Positions 28,047-37,526 of a stretch of DNA of 64,000 nt are shown here, in pieces. The first letter of the stretch is position 1. Every line of letters starts with the position of its first letter. A program made the position numbers and the translations under genes. The notes below the pieces were generated by a model. That model made no database searches. It worked only from the letters and a program-made list of their open reading frames with translations, and was not told where the DNA came from. Source of the stretch: Cellulophaga baltica (GTDB lineage: Bacteria > Bacteroidota > Bacteroidia > Flavobacteriales > Flavobacteriaceae); the NCBI RefSeq assembly GCF_018861125.1, contig NZ_JAHKQN010000020.1:251831-315830 (forward strand). The letters are read 5' to 3'.

Positions 28047-28094
28047 ATTTTTATTATTTAGGGTGTTCTGCAAGTTCTAACTAAATTTATTAGA

Positions 28095-29468
28095 CTACAA
28101 ATTTGAGTGTCCTTTTTCGATAAAATTCTTTAACTCAATCAAATCTAAACCACCATAGTTACCAGAACTCATTAATAAAACAACAGAATTATGAAGATCT
28201 TGTTGGTATAAAAAATCTTTAAATGCTGTAGGTTCTGTCATAATTTTCAAATCATCACGTTGAAAAGCAACTTCAATTTGTGAAGCTGATACTGGTGCTA
28301 ACTTTTTAATTGCAACAGATTCCGGCACGTAAAAAACTATAGGCAAATCTGCTGCATCCAATGCGCCTTTATATTCTTTTAAAAACTCAGGATTAAAACT
28401 ACTATAAGTATGCAATTCTAAACATGCAATCAACTTACGGTTTGGAAACTGTTCTTTTACCGCTTTAGTTGTAGCAGCTACTTTACTTGGTGAATGAGCA
28501 AAATCTTTGTAAGCAATACAAGAGCTACTTTCTGCAATTTTTTCTAATCGTTTTGAAGCTCCTTTAAATGTAGCAATAGCCTCATAGAAATCATCTTCAT
28601 CAAGCCCCATATTCTGACAAATCCATTTTGCGCCAGATAAATTACTTAAATTATGCTTTCCAAAAACTTCAATAGGCATAGCTCCTTCAGGAGTTTCTAA
28701 ATAAGTTTCACCATTTTCAACAGCATATTCCGGTGTTGTATAAGCCAATTTTCTAATTGGATTTTCCGATGCTTCTACAACTTTACAAACATTCTCATCT
28801 TCTTCATTGTAAGTTATACTACCACCTTTTACAATACTATCAACAAATATTTGAAATTGCTCAACATAATTATCAAAAGTTGGAAATACGTTGATATGAT
28901 CCCATGCAATACCACTTAACAAAGCAATATTTGGTTTGTATAAGTGAAATTTTGGACGTCTGTCAATTGGAGAAGACAAATACTCATCCCCTTCTAAGAC
29001 AATAAAATCATTTTCATCAGTCAAATGCACCATACGGTCAAAACCATCTAATTGTGCACCAACCATATAATCTACTTCACGACCATGGTAATTCAAAACA
29101 TGTAATATCATTGAAGTAATTGTGGTTTTACCATGACTACCACCAATAACTACACGGGTTTTATTTTTAGACTGCTCGTATAAAAACTCAGGATACGAAT
29201 ATATTGGCAATCCTAATTCTTGGGCTTTTAACAACTCAGGGTTATCTGCTTTTGCATGCATTCCAAGTATAACAGCATCTAATGTATTTGTAATTTTTTC
29301 AGGAAACCAGCCAAAAGATTCTGGCAGTAGGCCTTCAGCTTCTAAACGTGATTTTGAAGGTTCAAAAATAACATCGTCACTACCAGTAATACTGTCTCCT
29401 TTATGATTTAATGCCAAAGCAAGGTTATGCATTGCGCTTCCGCCAATGGCAATAAAATGTATGTTCAT
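28095..29468 (-). CDS. mpl: UDP-N-acetylmuramate:L-alanyl-gamma-D-glutamyl-meso-diaminopimelate ligase
   Basis: The 457-residue Mur-ligase homologue starts MNIHFIAIGGSAMHNLALAL, the Mpl form of the Rossmann start. It has the ATP loop GGSHGKTTITS, the EGDEYLSSPIDRRPKF acidic motif typical of Mpl, and AWDHINVFPTFD. It recycles cell-wall tripeptide by joining it to UDP-MurNAc in the cytoplasm. The length is normal. It is the last upstream gene of this minus-strand stretch and has its own candidate promoter. Confidence 0.94.
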   Translation of the reverse strand: MNIHFIAIGGSAMHNLALALNHKGDSITGSDDVIFEPSKSRLEAEGLLPESFGWFPEKITNTLDAVILGMHAKADNPELLKAQELGLPIYSYPEFLYEQSKNKTRVVIGGSHGKTTITSMILHVLNYHGREVDYMVGAQLDGFDRMVHLTDENDFIVLEGDEYLSSPIDRRPKFHLYKPNIALLSGIAWDHINVFPTFDNYVEQFQIFVDSIVKGGSITYNEEDENVCKVVEASENPIRKLAYTTPEYAVENGETYLETPEGAMPIEVFGKHNLSNLSGAKWICQNMGLDEDDFYEAIATFKGASKRLEKIAESSSCIAYKDFAHSPSKVAATTKAVKEQFPNRKLIACLELHTYSSFNPEFLKEYKGALDAADLPIVFYVPESVAIKKLAPVSASQIEVAFQRDDLKIMTEPTAFKDFLYQQDLHNSVVLLMSSGNYGGLDLIELKNFIEKGHSNL

Positions 29469-29486
29469 GAATAAAATATTATGCCG

Positions 29487-29517
29487 TAAAGATAGTAATT
29501 GCGATAACTATTTTCAA
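29487..29517 (-). promoter_or_regulatory. Candidate promoter of mpl
   Basis: On the minus strand TATCTTTA (29487-29494, one mismatch to TAnnTTTG) is preceded by TTG (29515-29517) with a 20-bp spacer. It lies about 19 nt upstream of the mpl ATG at 29468. Confidence 0.4.
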
Positions 29518-29627
29518 AAATGAAGCTAGATATTCATTTTTGACTTTTACCTAACTTAAAAAGATACAACTATAAAATATTTACAAATCTTTAAACATAT
29601 GTTAGCTTAGCGTATTTAAATTAATTT

Positions 29628-29635
29628 TATTTTTG
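29628..29635 (+). promoter_or_regulatory. -7 box upstream of the AsmA-like gene
   Basis: TATTTTTG matches TAnnTTTG exactly and lies 32 nt before the ATG at 29668. No clear TTG is seen at -33; TTAG at 29602-29605 is the closest. Confidence 0.45.
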
Positions 29636-29667
29636 GCTATTAATTTATCTTAATTAAGCTTCTTTTA

Positions 29668-32586
29668 ATGAAAAAGGCAGTTAAAGGCAAAAGCATCCTT
29701 CGTAAAGTAATAACTTGGGTATTAAGTATATTCGTTATTCTTTTAATTAGTCTTTTTGCTATTCCTAGTATTTTTAATGATCTTATTGCTAATGAAATAA
29801 AAAAAGGAATCAATCAAAACCTAGAGACTGAACTACAGTTTAAAGATTCAAATATTTCATTTTTCAATCACTTCCCTTCTCTAACTTTTTCATTTGAAAA
29901 TGTAAATTTATCAGGCTCTAAACCTTTTGAAAAAGACACTTTAGTTGTTGCTCAAGAATTAGGTTTTGGCATCAATGTTTTTAAGCTTATTTTTTCTGAC
30001 CGTGTTGTAATTAATGAAACTTATTTAACCAATTGCAAAATTACCCTTATGAATGATAAGGTAGGCAATAACAACTATAATATTTATAAAACTAGTGACA
30101 CAACTACTACTGAAGTTGATAGTAGCGGTATTGATTTAAGATTAAACCTCAAACATCTTAAAATTGAAAATGCTACTGTGGTTTACAAAGATGCTGAGAC
30201 CGGTATTAGTGTAAGCTCCATTAACTTAAACTACAATGGCAGAGGGGGTATTAAAAATGGAAAATTAAAACTTGGCTCGCAACTAGAAATTGCAAGTATA
30301 AATGTTGTTTTTGATAATATTGATTACCTAAGTGGTAAAAAGTTGAAAGCAAAATCGTTAACTATTTATGATACAGAAAATTTTTCTATTGAACTTGATA
30401 GAAACGATATTTCATTAAATGATTTAGATGTTAGCTTTAATGGTAAATTAAACATCTTTGATGAAGGTTTTGCGTACGATTTAAATTTTAACAGCGAAGA
30501 TGGTACTATTCAAGATTTAGTAAGTGCATTACCTCCTAAATATGCCGAATGGTCTACAGCTGTAGAACTTGACGGAGATTTAGATGCCACTTTACGCCTT
30601 GCAGGTTATACAGGTAATGTACCAAAAACATCACAATTAAACCTTACTGATGTATCAATAAATATTTATGATGGTACTATAAAACACAATAGCGCAGACC
30701 AGCCAATAAAAAATCTTTATTTAAAATTTAAAGGAAGTCTCGAAAACAATTTTATTGATGCTAGTTTAGACAGTTTAAACTTCTCATTAAATAACGAAAT
30801 CACCAGAGGTAAAATAAAACTTCTTGGTACTACTGATTCATTATACATAAACTCAAACATTACATCAAATATTAACCTAACCACCCTCAATCAGACTTTA
30901 AAATTACCTGATTATAATTTTAATGGTGTTTTAGCTACAAATATTAAAATTGATGGCATCTACCAACCATCAGCCTCTCACCTGCCAAAAACAAATGGTA
31001 ATTTTAAATTATCTAATGGTTTTTTACAAACTTCACATTACCCTGAGCCAATTAAAAATATTGAGCTTGATGCCATTACTGAAAATAATGGCCAAACCTA
31101 TTCTGAAGCTTCATTAACCATACGTAAGCTAAATTTCAGCTTTCTTGACAACCAATTTACAAGCGCTGCCAATTTTAAGAATTTTGATGACCCAGAATAT
31201 GATCTTAGTGCCAATGGGTTTATAGATTTTACAACTCTTAACCAAGTAATTGATTTACCGTTAATCATTGAAAACGGTCAATTAATTGCAGATTTAAAAT
31301 TAAAAGGAAAGCTAAATAATCCGCAAAGCGAGAATATAAATAGTGGAACTTTAGAGGTTAAAGATGTGACGCTCAATACTGAGCAATTGCAATATTCAGT
31401 TTTAATTAAAGAAGGTAAATTTGCTTTTTTTAATAATAAAATGGCTTTTTCTAAATTAAGCATTCTTCATAAATCTTCTGATTTAGCAATGGATGGTTAT
31501 TTTCAAAACTATTTAGATTATGCGTTAATGTCTAAAGGAATTTTGAAAGGCGATGTGAAGCTAAAATCACCTAAAATAGATATCACTGAATTTTTTCCGA
31601 AAGAAAAAATAATACAACAAACAGATAGTACCTCAACAATAAAGAAGCTTGAAGAAGTTGCCAGTGGCGTACTACAAATACCCGAAAATATAGATTTAAA
31701 TTTTCAGGTTAATATTGATTCTCTAATATACAACGCATTAAATATTACTACTCTTGAAGGTCAATTAGCTCTAAAAGAACAAAGCTTATTATTAAAAAAC
31801 ACCACCCTACAAATGGCTGATGGAAAAGCTGAAATTGATGTTGTGTATAAACCCTTAGATACTAAAAAAGCATTATTTTCTATGGATATAAAAGCTACTG
31901 ATTTTAATATAGAAAAAGGATACAACAGCGTTGCTATATTCAAAGAGTTAGCACCTGCAGCGGCTCAAGCATCGGGTATAATTTCAATTGATTATTCGTT
32001 AGCTGGTACTTTAGATCAAACTATGTTTCCTATAATGCCTGAACTTAGTGGTAAGGGAACATTAAAAGCGCATAGCATTAAGTTTGACGGCTACAAACTA
32101 ATGGGTAAGGTTTCAAAAAAATCTGGTTTTGAAACACTGGATAACCCTGAAGTATCAGAAATTACGATAAATTCAACTTTAAATAATAATGTTTTAAACT
32201 TAGAACGTTTTAAGTTTAAAGTACGCCCCTTTAAATTAAGAGCCGAAGGGCAAACGTCATTAGAAGGTGATTTAAGTATCAAAATGAGAATAGGTTTACC
32301 GCCTTTTGGACTTATAGGAATTCCTGTTGTAGTAGAAGGAAGTAGTGATGATTTTGATGTGAAAGTAGGAACAAAAACTTCTGACCTTGACACCTTAGGC
32401 GATGATACTGAAGACAGCTATTCTGAGGAAGATTTACTACGGATGAACATGTTAAAAGACTCTATTCGCGACGGCATGTCAATAGATGAGATAAATAAAA
32501 TGCAAGAAAAAATTGAAAGCATACAATTAGATTCACTAAAAACACAACCTATAGATTCGCTTAATGTAAGTATACAAAGTTTGTAA
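29668..32586 (+). CDS. AsmA-family envelope protein
   Basis: The 972-residue protein has a single N-terminal membrane helix (about 12-32), then IKKGINQNLETELQFKDSNISFF (in parts) and SLTFSFENVNLSG, the start of the AsmA/TamB-type beta-groove. Long alternating strands follow to an AsmA C-terminal region (SGKGTLKAHSIKFDGYKLMG) and an acidic tail. Proteins of this group bridge or regulate lipid movement between the two membranes. The gene stands alone, with an upstream promoter box and a downstream terminator. Confidence 0.85.
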   Translation: MKKAVKGKSILRKVITWVLSIFVILLISLFAIPSIFNDLIANEIKKGINQNLETELQFKDSNISFFNHFPSLTFSFENVNLSGSKPFEKDTLVVAQELGFGINVFKLIFSDRVVINETYLTNCKITLMNDKVGNNNYNIYKTSDTTTTEVDSSGIDLRLNLKHLKIENATVVYKDAETGISVSSINLNYNGRGGIKNGKLKLGSQLEIASINVVFDNIDYLSGKKLKAKSLTIYDTENFSIELDRNDISLNDLDVSFNGKLNIFDEGFAYDLNFNSEDGTIQDLVSALPPKYAEWSTAVELDGDLDATLRLAGYTGNVPKTSQLNLTDVSINIYDGTIKHNSADQPIKNLYLKFKGSLENNFIDASLDSLNFSLNNEITRGKIKLLGTTDSLYINSNITSNINLTTLNQTLKLPDYNFNGVLATNIKIDGIYQPSASHLPKTNGNFKLSNGFLQTSHYPEPIKNIELDAITENNGQTYSEASLTIRKLNFSFLDNQFTSAANFKNFDDPEYDLSANGFIDFTTLNQVIDLPLIIENGQLIADLKLKGKLNNPQSENINSGTLEVKDVTLNTEQLQYSVLIKEGKFAFFNNKMAFSKLSILHKSSDLAMDGYFQNYLDYALMSKGILKGDVKLKSPKIDITEFFPKEKIIQQTDSTSTIKKLEEVASGVLQIPENIDLNFQVNIDSLIYNALNITTLEGQLALKEQSLLLKNTTLQMADGKAEIDVVYKPLDTKKALFSMDIKATDFNIEKGYNSVAIFKELAPAAAQASGIISIDYSLAGTLDQTMFPIMPELSGKGTLKAHSIKFDGYKLMGKVSKKSGFETLDNPEVSEITINSTLNNNVLNLERFKFKVRPFKLRAEGQTSLEGDLSIKMRIGLPPFGLIGIPVVVEGSSDDFDVKVGTKTSDLDTLGDDTEDSYSEEDLLRMNMLKDSIRDGMSIDEINKMQEKIESIQLDSLKTQPIDSLNVSIQSL

Positions 32587-32605
32587 CAAAACAATTATAA
32601 TATAC

Positions 32606-32645
32606 AAAAACCAAAGACTGGCGTAATAATCAGTCTTTGGTTTTT
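32606..32645. terminator. Bidirectional intrinsic terminator between convergent genes
   Basis: A perfect 15-bp inverted repeat (AAAAACCAAAGACTG at 32606-32620 with its complement at 32631-32645) surrounds a 10-nt loop. A-rich and T-rich flanks allow it to serve both the AsmA-like gene and the convergent glycosidase gene. Confidence 0.9.
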
Positions 32646-32672
32646 GTTGCTTTATATTTTTAATAAAAATTA

Positions 32673-35309
32673 TTATTCAATCGTTATTATTTCTTTAGAC
32701 ATATTCCAACCCGATATTTCAACCTTCGCATTAATTTTTTCAAGATCATCGTATTCTAAATTTACGATTTTAGTAGCACCAGGAACTAATGAAATATAAT
32801 TATCGCTATAAAATGTAGGCATAACACGGTCATAAGTTTTTCCATCTAATAGAGAAATTCTATTAAAAAAAGACACTGTATTATTCTTATTATTAGTAAT
32901 ACTAACCTCAACGGTAGTTTTATTCTTCTTTTTCGCAACTACATTTAAGCTTGTATCACTTAATGTCTTCAGTCCTGAATAATTTCCTTCCGCATCAGGA
33001 AGCCAATAAAAATTATCATCAATTATATTTTTATCAACATCTAATAACTCAACTGAGATAAAAGCACCCTCATCAACTATTAAGGGTTGTATTTTCTTTT
33101 GAAGATTATTAATTAAACGAACGCTTGTTTTTTCAATATTACAGAAGACTTGTAAAAGTATTTTTTCATTTCCTTTCATATCATAAGAGGTAACTCTAAG
33201 CATAATATCATATTGTGGTTCAAATGTATTGTTCACTATCATCACATCCCCTTTTATCGCATTATACATAACATGCAAAGGCTCACTCCCCTTTCTTGTA
33301 CCGTACAAACATGCATTAGGGTCTAAATAATAATCATACATTTGCCCTCTTAGTGCTGTCCATGGGTTCTGAGTTTTCCAGATAATAGTACCCGTATACC
33401 AATCCCACATATGCGCACTAAAACCTTCCATTAAACCACGGTATTGATCGTAATTTATCAACTGTGCTTTATTTGCAAAATCTTCCATATCTGTAGGCTT
33501 TCCGTATGCATTTATATAATCACGATAACCTATATATTTATGGTAACTCCACACTTTATCCGTTACTCTTTCTTTCCCCTTTATTTCTTGCGGAACTACT
33601 TGATTTTCTTCTGGAAGAAATCTTTTTAAAGAAACAGCATCACCTGTACCAACAGAACCTACTTCAGAATTAAATGGCCAGGTACGTTCGTTCCAAAACA
33701 CGTTTATATTTTGAATTCCGTAAGGTCCATCGCCATTTCCACCTTTAAAATTAAATGACATATCATCAGAATTAGAATAGTCAATAAACCAACGAGTAGT
33801 ATCTAACCTTGGCAGAATATCTTCTTTTAAAGCATCCATTATATCTGCAGGTGGCGTAATTTCATTACCACCACACCACATTGCAAGTGACGGATGATTA
33901 CGAATCATTTTCACCATATCTTCTGCTGAAGTAATAAACAATTCATGATCATCTGGGTATTTTCTTCTGGTCCATTGATCTTCACGTTTCTTAGGATCTA
34001 ACCAACGGCCGTTACCATCACCACTTATCCAGAAATCTTGAATTACCAACATACCATATTTATCACAAGCTTCATAAAACTCAGGGCGTTCTGTTAATGA
34101 GCCTCCCCAGATTCTAATTAGGTTTAAATTCATATCGCTATGATAGCGGATTTCAGCATCGTATCTTTTTTTAGATAAACGCAACATAGCGTCTGACATA
34201 ATCCAATTTCCACCTTTAATAAAAATCTTTTGTCCATTTACTAAAATTTGCTTGCTTCGGGTATGTTCATTCCATTCAGTTTGAATTTCACGAACTCCAA
34301 AACTAACTTTTTCATGATCTGAAACTTTTTTCTTGACTGAGAACCTAATATCAATGTCATACAAATTTTGCTCACCATAACCATTTGGCCACCATAACTT
34401 AGGATTTTCAATAACAAAATCAGGCAATGAAACTTCAGTTAATGAATTAGCATTTAAAGTAACCTCCTCACTTATATTAATTCCATATAAATCATATTCT
34501 AAAAGACCACTTATAGCTTTATCGCTGGTATTCTCAAGTTCCGTTGACACTTTTAATGTAGCAGGTGCTTGGTCTTCATCTGGCATACGTACACCCGGCA
34601 CTAAGGTTACAACATGAGGATTTTTAATATTTACAACTCCTGTTTTCTCGATAAATACTTTATCCCAAATTCCTGTATTTCTATCTCTAATTGGTTGAAT
34701 CCAATCCCAACCTGCTACGTATTGAGATGATACATTTTTAGCAATTAAACCATCACCACCTTGACCACCATTTGGATTTCCAACCACATCTACAGGGTGT
34801 ACTAAAACGGCTAGTCTGTTTTCGCCGTTACCATTTAAAAAATTGGTAACATCAAAAGCTTTTCGCAAAAACATTCCCTTATACGGCTCTTTATTGACCT
34901 TTTTACCATTTATAAAAATATCAACACTATAGTTTATACCTCTAAATTTTAACCATACTTTTTCTCCTTTGTTTGCTTTTTCTTTAAAGTCTTTCACAAA
35001 CCAATACGTATAATAATCACGCCCTGTATCGTAAATATCTTTAATGTCATCATTATTCATTCCGTAAAAAGGATCAGGAACTTTTTCATTATTTAATAAA
35101 CTTGTTAATACAGATCCTGGCACTGTTGCAGGCATCCAGTCATTAATCGGATAAGATTTTTTAGATATCTCATAACCATCTACATTAGTTTCATTTATAG
35201 GATTACAATACCAATTGCTATTTAATTCATACTGCTCTTGAGCATATACAATTGATATTGAAATGAAGGCAATAAGCGTACTTAGGTAAGTTAATTTAGG
35301 TTTTTTCAT
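32673..35309 (-). CDS. Secreted GH2 glycosidase, beta-mannosidase / exo-glucosaminidase type
   Basis: The 878-residue protein has a signal peptide ending VYAQ. A jelly-roll domain (about 30-220), an immunoglobulin-like domain and a TIM barrel (about 350-640) follow. The acid/base E483 lies in MWCGGNEITPP and the nucleophile E549 in PFNSEVGSVG. The barrel segment FWISGDGNGRW is typical of the clade with plant endo-beta-mannosidases and exo-beta-D-glucosaminidases rather than of beta-galactosidases. It probably acts in the periplasm or at the surface on mannose- or glucosamine-containing chains. No other glycan genes lie next to it. Confidence 0.85.
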   Translation of the reverse strand: MKKPKLTYLSTLIAFISISIVYAQEQYELNSNWYCNPINETNVDGYEISKKSYPINDWMPATVPGSVLTSLLNNEKVPDPFYGMNNDDIKDIYDTGRDYYTYWFVKDFKEKANKGEKVWLKFRGINYSVDIFINGKKVNKEPYKGMFLRKAFDVTNFLNGNGENRLAVLVHPVDVVGNPNGGQGGDGLIAKNVSSQYVAGWDWIQPIRDRNTGIWDKVFIEKTGVVNIKNPHVVTLVPGVRMPDEDQAPATLKVSTELENTSDKAISGLLEYDLYGINISEEVTLNANSLTEVSLPDFVIENPKLWWPNGYGEQNLYDIDIRFSVKKKVSDHEKVSFGVREIQTEWNEHTRSKQILVNGQKIFIKGGNWIMSDAMLRLSKKRYDAEIRYHSDMNLNLIRIWGGSLTERPEFYEACDKYGMLVIQDFWISGDGNGRWLDPKKREDQWTRRKYPDDHELFITSAEDMVKMIRNHPSLAMWCGGNEITPPADIMDALKEDILPRLDTTRWFIDYSNSDDMSFNFKGGNGDGPYGIQNINVFWNERTWPFNSEVGSVGTGDAVSLKRFLPEENQVVPQEIKGKERVTDKVWSYHKYIGYRDYINAYGKPTDMEDFANKAQLINYDQYRGLMEGFSAHMWDWYTGTIIWKTQNPWTALRGQMYDYYLDPNACLYGTRKGSEPLHVMYNAIKGDVMIVNNTFEPQYDIMLRVTSYDMKGNEKILLQVFCNIEKTSVRLINNLQKKIQPLIVDEGAFISVELLDVDKNIIDDNFYWLPDAEGNYSGLKTLSDTSLNVVAKKKNKTTVEVSITNNKNNTVSFFNRISLLDGKTYDRVMPTFYSDNYISLVPGATKIVNLEYDDLEKINAKVEISGWNMSKEIITIE

Positions 35310-35477
35310 AGGTCTGTTCTGATTGAATTTATATGTTAAATTTTATAAACAAACTTTATAAACAATAACTATTTCGACCAATAACATACTTCAACCAACT
35401 AAGGAAAAAAATTATAATACCATACCATTTTTTTAAATAGTAGCTTTTAAAACGCTATAAGCGTAAGAGTTAAAAAA

Positions 35478-36441
35478 TTAAAAAGTAAAACCTGTTTTAA
35501 CACCACCCCATTTATAAGCTTCACCGCTAGAAAATTCTTTGGTAATTGCGGTACGTGAATATTCAAAATACAATGTTTTTGTTTTCAAAATAACCCCAAA
35601 ATTCAATTGTCCTGTAAATCGTTCAATACCACTTGGTGAGATAGTATACGAACTCTGCCTATTAAACAAACCACCTTGCAAAGTAGCATCATAACCAATA
35701 ACATTTAATAAAGGTTGTGCATAAACGTATAACTTAAACCTACTTTGTTTTTGTGAAGATGAAAATGGTGTATTTATAATGCCCAACGTGGTATTAAAAC
35801 CCATAGATGCATTTGTGAAAAGTGTACCAACTTTGGCATTCATATTTGTTTGAAGAGAAAAAAAAATCTTTATATTTAAATATTTGTTTTTCAAAGCCTA
35901 ATTCATAATTAATAACAACGTCATTCTCTATTTGATTTTGCCAGCCTAGTGGTATTTTATTACCTGTAGCTTTATGGATAGCTTCTTGCATATCACCACC
36001 AAATGCACTTGGACCAATAATTCCTAAACTAAAAGATGAAGTAAACCTGCTTTTACACTCTTGGCTAACTGCAATCATAAAACTCTTAAGCATAATAGCC
36101 GCCGCAAACGGCCTATCGCCAAATTGTATTTCAGGAAGGTCGAAATCATGAGGTGTGAACCCTATATGTTCAAGCGCTAAACCGTAATGAGCTTTTACTT
36201 TTTCAGGTTTGTAAAATAAATAATTTACAGGGTTATTCTTTAAAAAAGGTGCTACTAATTCAAAACTATAGCCTTGCGTATAGTTTTTATCAGTAGCCGT
36301 AAAAAAATCATTATCATAATTGAATCTGAAGTATTTCTCACCTTTAACATCTCTAAAAGAAGCTAAATTATCTATTTTTTGAGCATGAGTATATTGCTGA
36401 AATACAATTAATGTTATACAAAAAATCATCATATTTTTCAT
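35478..36441 (-). pseudogene. LpxR-type lipid A 3'-O-deacylase, frameshifted in a homopolymer
   Basis: Two overlapping frames encode one protein. The first (from the ATG at 36441, stop at 35794) has a signal peptide ending THA, then FNYDNDFFTATDKNYTQGYS with the catalytic Asn-Asp, and GWQNQIENDVVINYEL. The second frame (to 35478) continues with SLQTNMNAKVGTLFTNASMG and a barrel end GVKTGFTF. They switch at a run of nine A (35858-35866, nine T in the gene). With eight, the reading gives about 320 residues, the usual LpxR length. LpxR removes 3'-acyl chains from lipid A in the outer membrane. It may be a sequencing error, a true mutation, or a phase-variable tract. Confidence 0.8.
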
Positions 36442-36590
36442 ATTTATTCTTACGAGAAAAAGGCATGACTGGTTTTAATTCTGGTAATTTAGACTCTATA
36501 AAAGATAAGACTACGCATTTAAAATTGAGGTATGTCTACGAGCAAAGTGTTAAACATAGAAAAGCTTCTGAATTAAACAAACCTTTATAA
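36411..36590 (+). CDS. Small open reading frame, possible gene remnant
   Basis: A 59-codon frame starts at an ATG at 36411, antisense to the first 31 bases of the LpxR-like gene, and ends TAA at 36590; an internal ATG at 36465 gives 41 residues. The C-terminal part (DSIKDKTTHLKLRYVYEQSV) reads like a natural helical protein end, but I recognise no family. It could be the tail of a lost gene. It occupies most of the gap between the LpxR-like gene and the sigma-factor promoter. Confidence 0.2.
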   Translation: MLYKKSSYFSYLFLREKGMTGFNSGNLDSIKDKTTHLKLRYVYEQSVKHRKASELNKPL

Positions 36591-36597
36591 ATATTGC

Positions 36598-36605
36598 TAT
36601 TTTTG
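36598..36605 (+). promoter_or_regulatory. -7 box upstream of the ECF sigma-factor gene
   Basis: TATTTTTG matches TAnnTTTG exactly. Transcription would begin near 36611, about 50 nt before the first codons with sigma-factor similarity. No convincing -33 TTG is seen. Confidence 0.45.
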
Positions 36606-36725
36606 ACTTTTACAAAAATTTATAATGAAAGTGCTCTTGTACTTCTTTAAAATAAAAACATCGAAAATAAACTCTTACAAAAAATAGCGGAAGGCGATCA
36701 AAAAGCTTTACATAGTCTATACCAT

Positions 36726-37214
36726 TTGTACAATAAAAAAGTGTACAATACGGCTTTAGGCTATTTGCAAAACGTTGAAGAATCTGAAGAGATAACTCAA
36801 GATGTTTTTTTGACTGTTTTTAATAAAGCTTGTTCATTTAAAGGAAACTCAAAAGTAAGTACTTGGATATACCGGATTACAATTAACAAATCACTCAATC
36901 AACTTGAAAAAAGAAACAGAAGGCCTACATCAGACAGAGAATTAAAAGAACATTATAAAATTGATTTTGAACATCCAGGAGTTTTATTAGAACATAAAGA
37001 AAAATCAAAATATTTATTTGCTGTAATTGACACGTTGGCAGAAAAACAAAAAACTGCCTTTATCTTAAGTTATGTAGAAAATTTACCTCGCCAAGAAGTA
37101 GCAGATATTATGAATACCTCTTTAAAATCAGTAGAAAGCCTATTACAACGAGCAAAATCTAATCTGAAAAAAAAGTTAATTTCAATTTATCCCGAAGGAA
37201 ATAAAAAAAAATAA
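36726..37214 (+). CDS. ECF-type RNA polymerase sigma factor (true start probably upstream)
   Basis: From the first ATG the 162-residue product has sigma region 2 (QNVEESEEITQDVFLTVF, KGNSKVSTWIYRITINKSLN) and region 4 (AFILSYVENLPRQEVADIMNTSLKSVESLLQRAKSNLKKKL, in parts), so it is an ECF sigma factor. Clear region 2.1 coding (LLQKIAEGDQKALHSLYHLY) continues upstream to about 36660 in the same frame. A TAA lies at 36648 and no ATG, GTG or TTG in between precedes it, so the start is either non-canonical (ATC at 36660) or lost by a small frameshift. It is 26 nt before a one-TM protein likely to be its partner. Confidence 0.85.
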   Translation: MYNKKVYNTALGYLQNVEESEEITQDVFLTVFNKACSFKGNSKVSTWIYRITINKSLNQLEKRNRRPTSDRELKEHYKIDFEHPGVLLEHKEKSKYLFAVIDTLAEKQKTAFILSYVENLPRQEVADIMNTSLKSVESLLQRAKSNLKKKLISIYPEGNKKK

Positions 37215-37240
37215 TGTCTAACTTAATAAATAGGTGAATT

Positions 37241-37525
37241 ATGGATAATAAAGAACAGTGGGCAGGCGACGTATTAAACAGTTTAAGTGGTATTGAAAAA
37301 GCAACACCTAATATTGATTTATTCGCTAAAATTACTGCACAATTACCACAAGAAAAAATGGTTAATATTATTCCTTTACAGCGCTTATCGTGGGTAGCAG
37401 TTGCTGCATCAATCATTATTGCTGCTAATATTTATGTGTTCTCTAACAAAATCAAATCAACAGAAACTATAGCTTCTGTTAAGACTGAATTAATAAAAGA
37501 TTATTCGCTTTACACCAAATATTAA
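37241..37525 (+). CDS. Small one-TM protein, candidate anti-sigma factor
   Basis: The 94-residue protein has a cytoplasmic N-terminal part (MDNKEQWAGDVLNSLSGIEKA), one membrane helix (about 50-67, LSWVAVAASIIIAANIYVF) and a short outer tail. Its position directly after an ECF sigma gene and 1 nt before a CpxP-like gene is typical of small anti-sigma or sensor-associated proteins. No zinc-binding HxxxCxxC motif is present, so it would be an atypical anti-sigma factor. Confidence 0.6.
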   Translation: MDNKEQWAGDVLNSLSGIEKATPNIDLFAKITAQLPQEKMVNIIPLQRLSWVAVAASIIIAANIYVFSNKIKSTETIASVKTELIKDYSLYTKY

Positions 37526-37526
37526 G

